A stretch of DNA of 64,000 nucleotides, from the NCBI GenBank assembly GCA_023390815.1, contig JAEWCC010000004.1, forward strand, positions 1 to 64,000. The letters run 5' to 3'. Positions 1 to 9,136 of this stretch are shown here, piece by piece. The position numbers and the translations under genes are program-made. This DNA is from Bacillota bacterium (GTDB lineage Bacteria > Bacillota > Clostridia > Christensenellales > SZUA-584). The notes beneath the pieces were generated by a model that was given only the letters and a program-made list of their open reading frames with translations, ran no database searches and was not told the origin of the DNA. The stretch's first letter is position 1. Each line of letters starts with the position of its first letter.

Positions 1-558
1 GCCACCTACGAGGAGGATTTCATCATCGAAGCCTCCGAATATGTACAAAATCTCGTCCACGCAGCGGGTATTCAGTCACCCGGTCTCGCTTCCGCACCCG
101 CCATCGCGGTGGACATTGAAAAGATCACCTGCGGCCTGCTCTCCAAAGAGATGCAGATAACGCTGAAGCCAAACTGGAACCCGATCCGCAAGGCCATTCC
201 GCATCCCGCCGGGATGAGCGAGGAAGCACGAAACGCGCTTATCCGCCTGCGTCCCGAATATGGCCGTATCGTCTGCCGCTGCGAGGAAGTCAGCGAGGGC
301 GAAATCATCGACGCGATCCATGCGCCCGTACCCGCAGCCAGCGTGGACGCCGTGAAACGGCGCGTGCGCGCCGGCATGGGGCGCTGTCAGGGCGGCTTCT
401 GCCAGTCCAGTGTGATGCGCATACTGCGCGAACAGACCGGCGTTCCGCTTGATCAGATCACCAAAAAAGGCCGTGGTTCGTTTGTACTCGCAGAGGAAAC
501 CAAGCTGCCTTCCGAACCGGAGTCCGATCAAGCCATAAGCAATCAGGACGTGTCGTAA
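1..558 (+). CDS. GlpA-like FAD-dependent dehydrogenase, C-terminal part (5' truncated by window)
   Basis: The frame is open from base 1, so about 185 C-terminal residues are visible and the N-terminal FAD domain lies outside the window. The motif GIQSPGLASAPAIA is the conserved end of the DAO/GlpA fold. It is followed by a BFD-like [2Fe-2S] domain with four cysteines, CRC in IVCRCEEVSEGEI and C-x4-C in GRCQGGFC. GlpA-family proteins oxidise glycerol-3-phosphate or related substrates and pass electrons to partner subunits at the membrane. It sits 12 bp before a second FAD/NAD oxidoreductase, and a DUF1667 protein follows, the usual Gram-positive arrangement for this type of complex. The substrate is inferred and could be another polyol phosphate. 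Confidence 0.85.
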   Translation, partial: ATYEEDFIIEASEYVQNLVHAAGIQSPGLASAPAIAVDIEKITCGLLSKEMQITLKPNWNPIRKAIPHPAGMSEEARNALIRLRPEYGRIVCRCEEVSEGEIIDAIHAPVPAASVDAVKRRVRAGMGRCQGGFCQSSVMRILREQTGVPLDQITKKGRGSFVLAEETKLPSEPESDQAISNQDVS

Positions 559-570
559 AGGGGTATCGCG

Positions 571-1830
571 ATGGAATGTTATGACGTCGCCGTGCTGGGC
601 GCAGGCCCGGCAGGGCTCGCCGCGGCGCTTGCCGCGCGGGAACGCGGCGCAAACACGCTGCTCATCGAGCGCGAGGAAAAGCCGGGCGGCATTTTAAAGC
701 AGTGCATTCACGATGGTTTCGGCCTGATTCGCTTCGGCGAGAAGCTCACGGGGCCGGAATACGCACAGCGTTACCTCGACATGGTGCGCGGGGCGGATAT
801 CCCTCTGCTCACGAACACATTTGCCTCGCATATTGAAAAGCGGGACAGTATATTTGATCTGACTTTAGTCAACGCCGATAGCGGCGTATTCCATATCGAA
901 GCCGGTTCGCTGATCCTCGCGGGCGGCTGCCGCGAACGCACCGCAAAACAGGTATTCATCCACGGTTCGCGCCCCGCGGGCGTGCTCACGGCGGGCGCGG
1001 CGCAGTACTTCGTCAACATTCAGGGCTATCTGCCATGCAAACGCTGTGTGGTTCTGGGCAGCGGCGACATCGGCCTCATCATGGCGCGGCGTCTCACGCT
1101 GGAAGGCGCGCAGGTGCTGGGCGTATACGAAGCCAAGAGCGAACCTTCGGGTCTCTCCCGTAACATTGCGCAATGCCTGAACGATTTCAACATCCCGCTG
1201 CACCTCTCCCACACCGTCACACGCGTATTTGGCAGTGAGCGCGTGGAGGGCGTGGAGATCAGCGAGGTGGATGAACAAATGCAGCCCATCCCCGGCACAC
1301 AGCAGCGCATCGAATGCGACGGCGTGATCCTGTCGGTCGGGCTGATTCCGGAGAACGAACCCGCCGAAACGCTCGGTATCGCGCTGGATACCGCAACACG
1401 CGGGCCGGTCGTGGATCAAAGCGGTATGACGCTCGTGGATGGCGCTTTCTCATGCGGCAACGCGCTGCACGTCAGCGACCTTGTGGACTACGTATCCGAA
1501 AGTGGCGAGACGGCAGGCCATGCGGCGGCAGCCTACAAACCGGGAATCGAACGCAAGCTGGTTCCGGTCGAAGCCGACCCGCAAAGCTTCCTGTACGCTG
1601 TGCCGCAGCGCATCGACGCCACTTCGGACAACTTAAACTCCGTATTCTATTTCCGTTCTAAAAATACCGAGCGCAACGTGCGCGTGCAGCTTCGCTGCAA
1701 AGACCGTGTCTTATTTGAAAAGAAATACAGCATTCTGCGACCGCCCGAGATGGAAAGAGTCCTTGTCAGCCTCACTGGCGCGGATCTCTCGGGCGGCCTG
1801 CAGTGGACAATGAGCAAGGGAGCCAAGTAA
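571..1830 (+). CDS. NAD(P)/FAD-dependent oxidoreductase (second subunit of GlpA-type complex)
   Basis: This 419-residue protein has an N-terminal FAD-binding GxGxxG (residues 10-15, GAGPAG) and a second dinucleotide-binding GSGDIG near residues 163-168, as in the Pyr_redox_2 family. A C-terminal flavin-contact segment contains VDGAFSCGNALH. Such proteins act as the flavoprotein partner of GlpA-like dehydrogenases and move electrons between substrate flavin and NAD or another acceptor. A C-terminal extension of about 90 residues follows the flavin domain. The stop codon overlaps the start of the next gene (TAATG), which implies translational coupling. The family is clear. The physiological electron acceptor is not visible in the sequence. 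Confidence 0.88.
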   Translation: MECYDVAVLGAGPAGLAAALAARERGANTLLIEREEKPGGILKQCIHDGFGLIRFGEKLTGPEYAQRYLDMVRGADIPLLTNTFASHIEKRDSIFDLTLVNADSGVFHIEAGSLILAGGCRERTAKQVFIHGSRPAGVLTAGAAQYFVNIQGYLPCKRCVVLGSGDIGLIMARRLTLEGAQVLGVYEAKSEPSGLSRNIAQCLNDFNIPLHLSHTVTRVFGSERVEGVEISEVDEQMQPIPGTQQRIECDGVILSVGLIPENEPAETLGIALDTATRGPVVDQSGMTLVDGAFSCGNALHVSDLVDYVSESGETAGHAAAAYKPGIERKLVPVEADPQSFLYAVPQRIDATSDNLNSVFYFRSKNTERNVRVQLRCKDRVLFEKKYSILRPPEMERVLVSLTGADLSGGLQWTMSKGAK

Positions 1831-2192
1831 TGGATATGATCTGTATCGTATGCCCCCTCGGCTGCCGCATCACCGTCACAGAGAAGGACGGTGAGTGGAT
1901 CGCTGAAGGCCACACCTGCAACCGCGGGCGCGACTTCGCGATTCGAGAGGCAACAAATCCTACGCGCAGCCTCACGTCCACTGTCCGCACAGTCGATTCC
2001 AGTCAACCCCGGCTGCCGGTTAAGACCGACGGCGAAGTGCCGCTGCATCTCATCCCCGAGGTGATGGCGCAGATCAATCAAGTAATACAACGCTCCCCTG
2101 TCCACATGGGCGACATCATACTGTCCAACGTATCGGGTACGGGCGTCAACATCATTTCAACCTGCAACATGGAAATATGTAAGGAGGGGTGA
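1830..2192 (+). CDS. DUF1667 domain protein, small cysteine-rich redox partner
   Basis: This is a 120-residue protein. I chose the ATG at 1830 because AAGGGAG lies 7 bases upstream and the ATG overlaps the previous stop; an in-frame GTG at 1803 has no comparable site. The N-terminus carries CIVCPLGC and then a further Cys in HTCNRG, a probable metal or Fe-S site. The C-terminus has STCNMEIC. DUF1667 proteins regularly accompany GlpA-like and Pyr_redox_2 proteins in Firmicutes, which matches the two upstream genes. An electron-transfer subunit is inferred; no biochemical role can be read from the sequence. Confidence 0.85.
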   Translation: MDMICIVCPLGCRITVTEKDGEWIAEGHTCNRGRDFAIREATNPTRSLTSTVRTVDSSQPRLPVKTDGEVPLHLIPEVMAQINQVIQRSPVHMGDIILSNVSGTGVNIISTCNMEICKEG

Positions 2193-2195
2193 AAC

Positions 2196-3734
2196 ATGGA
2201 CGGGATGATACTCTCGATCGACTGCGGCACGCAAAGCGTACGCGCGCTGCTTTTTGATCGTACCGGAAACCTGCTGGCCAAGGAAAAAGAGGAGTTCGAG
2301 CCCTACTATTCAACGCAGCCCGGATGGGCGGAACTCAATCCCGAGGTATACTGGGCTTGTGCGTGTACCGCTTGCCAGCGCCTCAAAAGCAGCGCGCCCG
2401 ATCTGTGGGCGACAATCAAGGCGGTCGTGGTCACCACGCTGCGCGATACCTGTATCTGCGTGGATAAGGACGGCAAGGTGCTGCGTGACGCCATCGTCTG
2501 GATGGACCAGCGCGAAGCCAAATGCGAACAACCTTTAAAAGCTATTCACCGTGCGATGTTCGCGCTCGTCGGTATGACGAAGGCGATCGAGGTGGCGCGT
2601 AGAATTACCAAGGCGAACTGGATTCAGGAAAATGAGCCCGAGATATGGAGAAAGACAGACAAATACCTGCTTGTTTCGGGCTTTTTCGCCCATCGCATGA
2701 CGGGCAAATTTGTGGACTCCGTCGCTTCGACGATCGGCCATATTCCGTTTGACTATAAGAAAAAACAATGGCCCGCTTCGAAGAACCATTACAATTGGGA
2801 CGTCTTCGGCGTAAGCCGCGACAAGCTGCCCGACCTCGTACGTCCGGGTGAGTCCATGGGGGGCTTAACCGCCGAGGCTGCCAGCAAGATGGGTCTGCCG
2901 GAAGGATTGCCCGTACTTGCGGGTGCGTCCGACAAGGGTTGCGAAACGCTCGGGACGGGATGCCTCGCACCCGACAGCGCCAGCATCAGCTTTGGCACCA
3001 CCGCCACCATTCAGACCACCACAAAGAAGTATCTGGAGCCGATTCCGTTCATGCCCTCCTACATGGCCGCCGTGCCCGACCGCTTCAACCCGGAGATACA
3101 GATCTACCGCGGCTACTGGATGATCAGCTGGTTCAAGAAGGAGTTTGGTGAACGCGAGGTCCTGGAGGCGCAGCGCCTCGGCGTACCCGCAGAGCGGCTG
3201 CTTGATCAGCTTTTAGGCGAGGTGTCTCCGGGCAGCGAAGGCCTCATGCTGCAGCCCTACTGGACAGCCGGGCTGCGCTCGCCCGAGGCGAAGGGCGCGA
3301 TCATCGGCTTTTCAGACGCGCATACGCGCGCGCACATCTACCGCGCCATCATCGAGGGCATCAACTTCGCGCTGCTGGACGGCATGCACAGCATTGAGCG
3401 CTCCACCAAGACACGCATCGGGCGTATCATGGTTTCGGGCGGCGGCTCGCAGAGCGATATGATCTGCCAGATTACCGCCGACATGTTCAATCTGCCCGTC
3501 AGCAAGGGACGTACCTACGAGGCCTCCGGATTGGGCGCGGCCATCATCGGCTATGTAAGCATGGGCGCGTTCCGTTCCTACGAGGACGCCGTAGACGCGA
3601 TGGTGCACAATGAGTGCGTGTTCCAGCCGGACGCCGAGGCCGCGCATAAGTACCGCGGACTGTTCTCACATATCTACCAGCGCATCTACAAACAGCTCCA
3701 GCCGCTTTATAAGCGGATGGAAAGTCTGACCTGA
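2196..3734 (+). CDS. FGGY-family carbohydrate kinase
   Basis: This 512-residue protein has the N-terminal FGGY phosphate loop (LSIDCGTQSVRALLFD, residues 6-21), the mid-protein segment GASDKGCETLGTG and the C-terminal ATP-site motif VSGGGSQSD near residue 411. FGGY kinases phosphorylate glycerol, xylulose, ribulose, gluconate and similar polyols or sugars with ATP in the cytoplasm. It starts 3 bp after the DUF1667 gene with AAGGAGGGG upstream. Its position between GlpA-like subunits and an alkyl-DHAP-synthase-like protein suggests a glycerol-like or polyol substrate. The N-terminus resembles glycerol kinases and xylulokinases about equally, so I give no gene symbol. Confidence 0.88.
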   Translation: MDGMILSIDCGTQSVRALLFDRTGNLLAKEKEEFEPYYSTQPGWAELNPEVYWACACTACQRLKSSAPDLWATIKAVVVTTLRDTCICVDKDGKVLRDAIVWMDQREAKCEQPLKAIHRAMFALVGMTKAIEVARRITKANWIQENEPEIWRKTDKYLLVSGFFAHRMTGKFVDSVASTIGHIPFDYKKKQWPASKNHYNWDVFGVSRDKLPDLVRPGESMGGLTAEAASKMGLPEGLPVLAGASDKGCETLGTGCLAPDSASISFGTTATIQTTTKKYLEPIPFMPSYMAAVPDRFNPEIQIYRGYWMISWFKKEFGEREVLEAQRLGVPAERLLDQLLGEVSPGSEGLMLQPYWTAGLRSPEAKGAIIGFSDAHTRAHIYRAIIEGINFALLDGMHSIERSTKTRIGRIMVSGGGSQSDMICQITADMFNLPVSKGRTYEASGLGAAIIGYVSMGAFRSYEDAVDAMVHNECVFQPDAEAAHKYRGLFSHIYQRIYKQLQPLYKRMESLT

Positions 3735-3747
3735 TCGGAGGTACGCC

Positions 3748-5478
3748 ATGTCCAAAAAGCACAGCGATGAATTCAGACCCGATTGGTGCCACGAAGCCCC
3801 GCCCGCGGGCACTTACCGCTCCATTTTAAAATGGGGCGCGCCGGACGCGTTCAAGCACCCCAATCAGCGGCTCTATCGTCTCATGAAGAAGACTTTTGGC
3901 ATGACCGACGAGGACTTTAAAACCCCGATCAATACGGGTTATGAGCCGGTCAAGTTTGACCGGCCCATCGGGCTCTCCAAGGCACAGATCGAAGCGTTCC
4001 GTGCAATCGTCGGCGCGGAGAACATCAAAACGGACGACTACTCGCGGCTGCAGATTGCCTACGGCAAAACCATGTTGGACGCCATGCGCCTGCGCGAGGG
4101 CATCGTGGAGAACATCCCGGACATCGTGCTGCACCCGCGCAGCAAAGAGGATATCGTCCAAATTGTCGCGTATTGTAACGAGCAGCTCATCCCCGTTTAT
4201 GTCTACGGCGGCGGCTCGTCCGTGACGCGCGGTGTAGAGTGCATGAAAGGCGGCGTATCGCTCGACATGCGCGTACACATGAACAAGGTGATCCGCTTCA
4301 ATGAGATCAACCAAACGATTACGGTGGAGCCCGGCATGTCCGGCCCCGATCTCGAGAAAACGCTGCGCGACGCGCCCGCGCGCTTCGGCGCGAAACGCGC
4401 CTATACCTGTGGCCACTTCCCGCAATCGTTTGAGTATTCCGCCGTGGGCGGCTGGATCGTCACGCGCGGCGCGGGACAGAACTCCACCTACTTCGGCAAG
4501 ATCGAGGACATGGTGATATGTCAGGAGTACGTGACGCCGGTCGGTATTATCGAAACAAAGGAATACCCCGCGCTCGCCACCGGCCCTTCCATCGACGAGA
4601 TCATGATGGGCAGCGAGGGCGCGTTCGGCATCCTCGTCTCCGCGACGCTTAAGGTGTTCCGCTATATGCCGGAGAACCAGCGCCGCTTCAGCTACATCTT
4701 CCGTAACTGGGAGGACGCGAGAAACGCCGCACGCGAGATCATGCAGGGCCAGTTCGGCTTCCCCTCCGTATTCCGCCTTTCGGACCCGGAGGAGACCGAC
4801 GTAATGATGAAGCTCTACGGCGTGGAGGACTCCCCCATCAACAAAATCCTCACCCTACGCGGGTTTAAGCCCATGGAGCGCTGTCTCTTCCTCGGCTTTA
4901 CGGACGGCGAGACACGCTTCACGAAGGTCGTCAAGCGCAACGTGCACCGCATCTGTAAAAAGTACCATGCGATGTACACCACGGGTATTGTCACTAAGGC
5001 GTGGGAAAAAGGCCGTTTTACAGACCCGTATATGCGCGAAGACCTGCAGGACTACGGCATCCTGATGGATACGCTCGAATGCACGGTCAACTGGGAACAG
5101 ATGGAGGAGGTGCACGAGGGCGTGCGTACGTTCTGCAAGAGCCGTCCGAACACCATCTGCATGACGCATATGTCGCACGTATACCCGCAGGGCTCCAACC
5201 TGTACTTCATTTTCATCGCGAAGATGGCTACGATTCAGGAGTATCTCGATTACCAGTACGGCATTCTCGATCACATCCAGAAATTTGGCGCATCGATGAG
5301 CCATCACCACGGCATCGGCAAGATGACCGCACCGTGGCTGGAGGGGCAGATCGGCCGCAGCCAGATGGAGGTGTTCCGCACCTTAAAGCGCCACTTCGAC
5401 CCGAACAATATCATGAACCCCGGCGGCACGCTTGGGCTCGACATGCCGGACGATCAACGGCGCTTCAGCAGGCAATAA
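3748..5478 (+). CDS. FAD-binding oxidase, alkyldihydroxyacetonephosphate synthase-like
   Basis: This is a 576-residue flavoprotein of the vanillyl-alcohol-oxidase (PCMH) superfamily. The FAD-binding half begins near PDIVLHPRSKEDI (about residue 124) and includes YGGGSSVTRG. The segment SAVGGWIVTRGAG and the triple histidine HHHG (His519-521) are characteristic of alkyl-DHAP synthase (AGPS), in which the histidines are catalytic. AGPS makes the glycerol ether bond from acyl-DHAP and a fatty alcohol. Bacterial homologues mostly lack an assigned role. It is the last gene of the operon, 13 bp after the kinase, and a strong hairpin follows. An ether-lipid or sugar-acid oxidase role is possible but unproven. 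Confidence 0.82.
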   Translation: MSKKHSDEFRPDWCHEAPPAGTYRSILKWGAPDAFKHPNQRLYRLMKKTFGMTDEDFKTPINTGYEPVKFDRPIGLSKAQIEAFRAIVGAENIKTDDYSRLQIAYGKTMLDAMRLREGIVENIPDIVLHPRSKEDIVQIVAYCNEQLIPVYVYGGGSSVTRGVECMKGGVSLDMRVHMNKVIRFNEINQTITVEPGMSGPDLEKTLRDAPARFGAKRAYTCGHFPQSFEYSAVGGWIVTRGAGQNSTYFGKIEDMVICQEYVTPVGIIETKEYPALATGPSIDEIMMGSEGAFGILVSATLKVFRYMPENQRRFSYIFRNWEDARNAAREIMQGQFGFPSVFRLSDPEETDVMMKLYGVEDSPINKILTLRGFKPMERCLFLGFTDGETRFTKVVKRNVHRICKKYHAMYTTGIVTKAWEKGRFTDPYMREDLQDYGILMDTLECTVNWEQMEEVHEGVRTFCKSRPNTICMTHMSHVYPQGSNLYFIFIAKMATIQEYLDYQYGILDHIQKFGASMSHHHGIGKMTAPWLEGQIGRSQMEVFRTLKRHFDPNNIMNPGGTLGLDMPDDQRRFSRQ

Positions 5479-5500
5479 CGGTCAAGTGAATCAATAAAAA

Positions 5501-5527
5501 ACAGCCCCTTCGTTTTGAAGGGGCTGT
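5501..5527. terminator. Bidirectional intrinsic terminator
   Basis: ACAGCCCCTTC pairs with GAAGGGGCTGT around a short loop. There is an A-run on the left and TCGTTTCG on the right, so it can end both the flavoprotein operon (+) and the LCP gene (-). Confidence 0.85.
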
Positions 5528-5534
5528 CGTTTCG

Positions 5535-7352
5535 TTACCGGAAATCTACGTAAATGTCATTGTAGTCATTCACGTAATCATAATACCAATCTCGATCCGT
5601 TTCGGGCGGCACCGTGATGCCCAGCATTTTGCAAAGCGATATCAGATCCGCTTTATACTGCTCAACCAACGTGAGCAGATCGTCGCCCGAATGATAGGAA
5701 TCGTAATCTTTTATCTTTTCATACTCGCCAACGACCTTGTTATAGAGCGTCCACTCCACCTCGCCGTACTTTTTGAAATTGGTCATGGCAGCGAACGGCT
5801 CCGTCAGTGATACATCGGTCAAAGACATCCCCGACTTCGTAACCTCTGTCGTTACGGACTCGCTGGGAGATGGTGACTCCGATGGAGGAGGCGTCGGCGT
5901 TTCCGTAACCTCCGGCGGGGGTGTCTCGGTGGGTTCCTCAGGCAGCGCTGAATCGGCATCAAGCAGCGATTTCGCTTTATCCAGCATGGAATCTGTAAAC
6001 TTCAAGAAATGCTCTGCCTGCATCTTGCCCCAGCGCAGCTTCGCGGCGCTCATGGTGTAGTACGAACGCGCTTTTACCTTTACCCCGTATACCTTTTCGA
6101 TGATATCAATACGGTTCGATTGATCCGTAAACGTAAAAGCGTAGGGTTCAAACACCCGTGTGTAAGTCCCGCCCATCGAATACATCTGGATTGTATCTGG
6201 TTCGACATATCTAAGCGCGAAATACGCGAGCGCAGCAATCTCGTTCACCGTCATGTTGTATTCCAGATTGCCGTCGAAAGCGCCAATTAAGTTCGGAATG
6301 TTTGCCAGTAAGCCTTTCTCTTTGATCTTTTTAAATATTGCGACCAGCATCATCTTCTGGCGGTTAACGCGATTTTTATCGCCTATCGCGTTTTTCGCGT
6401 CTTCCTCTGAAATCCCTTCATGGGAACCCGTTGCTTCTTTTCGGACACGCAGGTAATCGAGCACCGCCTGTCCGTTCATATGCTGCTGCCCCTTCGTATA
6501 GGAACGTCCCTGTATCGAAAAGGAAAGATCAAGATTATAATCCACACCGCCGATCGAGTCGACCAGCTCCTTCACCGCGTTCATATCTACAGCGAAATAC
6601 CTGTCTATCTGTATTGGGTCCTCCTCCGTGCCATCGCCGCCCAGCATCCATTGCGCCGCCTTGCAGACCTTTTCAAAGCCCTCCTCACACCAGCCTCCGC
6701 CGCAGTTGATGGACGCGTTGAGCTTATAGATCCCGTCCACGCCGGGAATTTTGGCATAGGTGTCGCGCGGCAGCGATATCATGCTGACCTCGTAGGTATC
6801 CCGGTTAATGGTCAGCACGATCATCACATCGGAATGAAAGTCCTTCTTCCCTTTCCAGTCGTCTCCCGTGCGGTCCTCGGACTGGTCGACGCCGATCAGC
6901 ATGATATTGATATATTTCGATTCCAGTATGCTTCGATCGGCCATGGATAAAAGCAAAGCCTCCGGATCGATCGTGGGCGACGGAGTAATTTCTGCGCTCG
7001 TCTGGCCGCTTGTTGTCGCCGTTTGTGACTCAGAGGGTTTGCTGCTTGTTCCGTTATTGAACTGTGCCAGCGGATCAGCCATGATCGTCATCGCCCATAC
7101 GCCGCCTGTAATCAGCAATGCCGCAACCACGCCGATAACAGAAAAAACGACGACCCTTTTGCGGATGCTCCACCTCTTTTTTACTTTGGGGGATTTACTG
7201 CTTTTATAAGCTGCCTCTTCTGCCAACTCATCTGCCGAATTGTTCCCGGTTAGTTTATCAGGCTGCATAGGATATTCGTCATCGAAATCTCCGTCATGCA
7301 TGTTTTTACTCGCACTATGTTTCTTGAACATTCCGTTCAACCAATTCTTCAT
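5535..7352 (-). CDS. LytR-CpsA-Psr (LCP) family wall-polymer ligase
   Basis: This 605-residue protein has a charged cytoplasmic N-terminus of about 65 residues, one membrane segment (VVVFSVIGVVAALLITGGVW) and a Ser/Thr-rich linker. The extracellular LCP domain shows DRTGDDWKGKKDFHSDVMI, SLPRDTYAKIPG, KLNASI and GDKNRVNRQK, which carry the conserved Arg and Asp residues that bind polyprenyl pyrophosphate. LCP enzymes attach teichoic acids or capsular glycans to peptidoglycan. A Pro/Thr/Glu-rich spacer then leads to an extra C-terminal region of about 95 residues that I do not recognise and that exceeds the usual LCP length of about 300-450. It is a single-gene unit facing the upstream operon. 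Confidence 0.9.
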   Translation of the reverse strand: MKNWLNGMFKKHSASKNMHDGDFDDEYPMQPDKLTGNNSADELAEEAAYKSSKSPKVKKRWSIRKRVVVFSVIGVVAALLITGGVWAMTIMADPLAQFNNGTSSKPSESQTATTSGQTSAEITPSPTIDPEALLLSMADRSILESKYINIMLIGVDQSEDRTGDDWKGKKDFHSDVMIVLTINRDTYEVSMISLPRDTYAKIPGVDGIYKLNASINCGGGWCEEGFEKVCKAAQWMLGGDGTEEDPIQIDRYFAVDMNAVKELVDSIGGVDYNLDLSFSIQGRSYTKGQQHMNGQAVLDYLRVRKEATGSHEGISEEDAKNAIGDKNRVNRQKMMLVAIFKKIKEKGLLANIPNLIGAFDGNLEYNMTVNEIAALAYFALRYVEPDTIQMYSMGGTYTRVFEPYAFTFTDQSNRIDIIEKVYGVKVKARSYYTMSAAKLRWGKMQAEHFLKFTDSMLDKAKSLLDADSALPEEPTETPPPEVTETPTPPPSESPSPSESVTTEVTKSGMSLTDVSLTEPFAAMTNFKKYGEVEWTLYNKVVGEYEKIKDYDSYHSGDDLLTLVEQYKADLISLCKMLGITVPPETDRDWYYDYVNDYNDIYVDFR

Positions 7353-7526
7353 AGGTCTCTCCGTTCTGTCTGAATATAACCCAAATATCCCCTATATGCA
7401 CATAGACCAATACAAAAATTAGCATAACAGCGGGCAATTTGCAAGGGAATCGATGGAAAAGTTACATTTCAGACATAAAGCATCACGGCTGCAAATTCAG
7501 GAGCTAAATTTTAATTCGCTTCCGAC

Positions 7527-7554
7527 AAAAAGCGCCTCCTTAAGGAAGCGCTTT
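7527..7554 (-). terminator. Terminator of the sugar operon
   Basis: AAAGCGCTTCC and GGAGGCGCTTT pair with one G-U wobble around TTAA. On the minus strand the hairpin is followed by TTTTTG. It lies just past the stop of the symporter gene. Confidence 0.85.
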
Positions 7555-7568
7555 GAGGCGGGGAGATG

Positions 7569-9089
7569 TTAACCTGCGACAGCAGGCGGATCACCCGGTG
7601 TACCCGGCACGGCAGCAGAGTCCTTCACCGTCCAGAGTGCGTCTGCATTTTTTCCGGTCAGCAGTTCAAAGTCCGCCCGCTCTTCCGCACAGAAATCCGC
7701 CATACACTGCCCCGTTTTCAACCGTTTCACACCATCCATGACGCGGTCGAAGCGTTTGCAGTCCAGCTTGTAGCGAAGCGCAAACAGGTACGCCACACCT
7801 AAAAATACCACCGGGATGACAATGAACATCCATTTAATCACACTGGCTACGCCGGATGCCGCAAACACCGCCGGATCAAACGACGGGTTGCTGCGCATCA
7901 GATTGTACGCGTTCTGGTCGAACCCCGCGAATTGCAGGCCAAAGCCGAGCAGCAACACCGCGATGCCGCTGGAAAATTTTCTCATAAACGTCGTGAAGCC
8001 GCTGTATATGCCCTCGCGGCGCTTGCCCGTCATTAATTCGTCCACGTCGCATGTATCCGAAAGCATCGACCAGGTGGCGAGGTTCCCCGCTGCCGCGCCC
8101 AGCGCAACCAGCACCGCGAGGCCGCAGATCAGCCACAGCGGTGTTAGGTTCGTCACAAATATGAAACCGACCGATGCGGCCACCCATACGGGTATGCCGA
8201 TATAAAGCGGATAAACCTTGCCCTTCTTCTGCGCGATGCGGTTGTGCAGGAACATAAACAGCAGTTGAAATACGAGCAGTACCCCCATGATCACCTCATA
8301 GTTCTTGTACTGCAGCACCACAATGTCGATGTAAAAAACAAACAACGCAAGCAGCAGGTCGATTGCGACCTGAACGAATATAAAGATTCCCAGGAATACA
8401 CGGTATGTTTTATTTTGAAATACGGAAAACCACTGTTTGACGGAGAACGGCTCCGGCGCGGGAACGTCGTCGCGCTCCCGGGTACCGAGAAACGTCAGCA
8501 GCCAGCAGACGCCGAACAGCAGACCAAATACAATCGCCATCGCGAGATATCCCGGTTTTTGTTCGGGGCCGTTCACGCCGCCGCCGAAGGATTTAATGAG
8601 GATGCTCGGCACCACCGCGGCAAGTATTGCCGTGCCCGCGGAGAAAGCCATGCGCATCGTCGTGAAGCGCGTGCGTTCGTTGTAGTCGCCCGTCATATCG
8701 GGCAGTATCGCGTTGTAGGGTACCATCACGATGGTGAACGCCGTGCCGAACAGCATATAAGCGAACATGTAGTAGATGAACTTGGCCGTCTCGCCTTCGA
8801 TGCCGAACGAGTACCACAGCATCACAAACGAGATCAGCACCGGGATAATGCCAATCAGGAAATAGATGCGCCGCCTGCCAAATCGGGTGCGCGTCTTGTC
8901 GGAGAGGTTGCCCACAATTGGGTCGGTGATTGCGTCCCAAAGTTTACCCGCAAATATCACCGTCGTCGCGAGCACGACGGACATGCCCTCCACAAGCACG
9001 AGGAAATTCATGAACAGCATGCTGAATATCAGAAACGAGCCTCCGCCATAGATGTCGCCGCACGCGTAACCCAGCTTTCTTTTAAGCAT
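7569..9089 (-). CDS. GPH-family sugar:cation symporter (MFS, MelB-like)
   Basis: This is a 506-residue polytopic protein. I chose the ATG at 9089, which has AAAGGGG a few bases upstream; an in-frame start at 9122 would lengthen it by 11 residues. The segment GDIYGGGSFLIFSMLFMNF followed by GKLWDAITDPIVGNLSDKT and RFGRRR is diagnostic of the glycoside-pentoside-hexuronide:cation symporter family, where the Asp pair binds the cation. About twelve membrane segments are evident. It is the last gene of the seven-gene operon and is the likely uptake system for the sugar or polyol that the operon degrades. The substrate cannot be read from the sequence. Confidence 0.87.
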   Translation of the reverse strand: MLKRKLGYACGDIYGGGSFLIFSMLFMNFLVLVEGMSVVLATTVIFAGKLWDAITDPIVGNLSDKTRTRFGRRRIYFLIGIIPVLISFVMLWYSFGIEGETAKFIYYMFAYMLFGTAFTIVMVPYNAILPDMTGDYNERTRFTTMRMAFSAGTAILAAVVPSILIKSFGGGVNGPEQKPGYLAMAIVFGLLFGVCWLLTFLGTRERDDVPAPEPFSVKQWFSVFQNKTYRVFLGIFIFVQVAIDLLLALFVFYIDIVVLQYKNYEVIMGVLLVFQLLFMFLHNRIAQKKGKVYPLYIGIPVWVAASVGFIFVTNLTPLWLICGLAVLVALGAAAGNLATWSMLSDTCDVDELMTGKRREGIYSGFTTFMRKFSSGIAVLLLGFGLQFAGFDQNAYNLMRSNPSFDPAVFAASGVASVIKWMFIVIPVVFLGVAYLFALRYKLDCKRFDRVMDGVKRLKTGQCMADFCAEERADFELLTGKNADALWTVKDSAAVPGTPGDPPAVAG

Positions 9090-9136
9090 CGTGCACACCC
9101 CTTTCACCGGATTCAGTTTCATATGCCGCCGGACAG

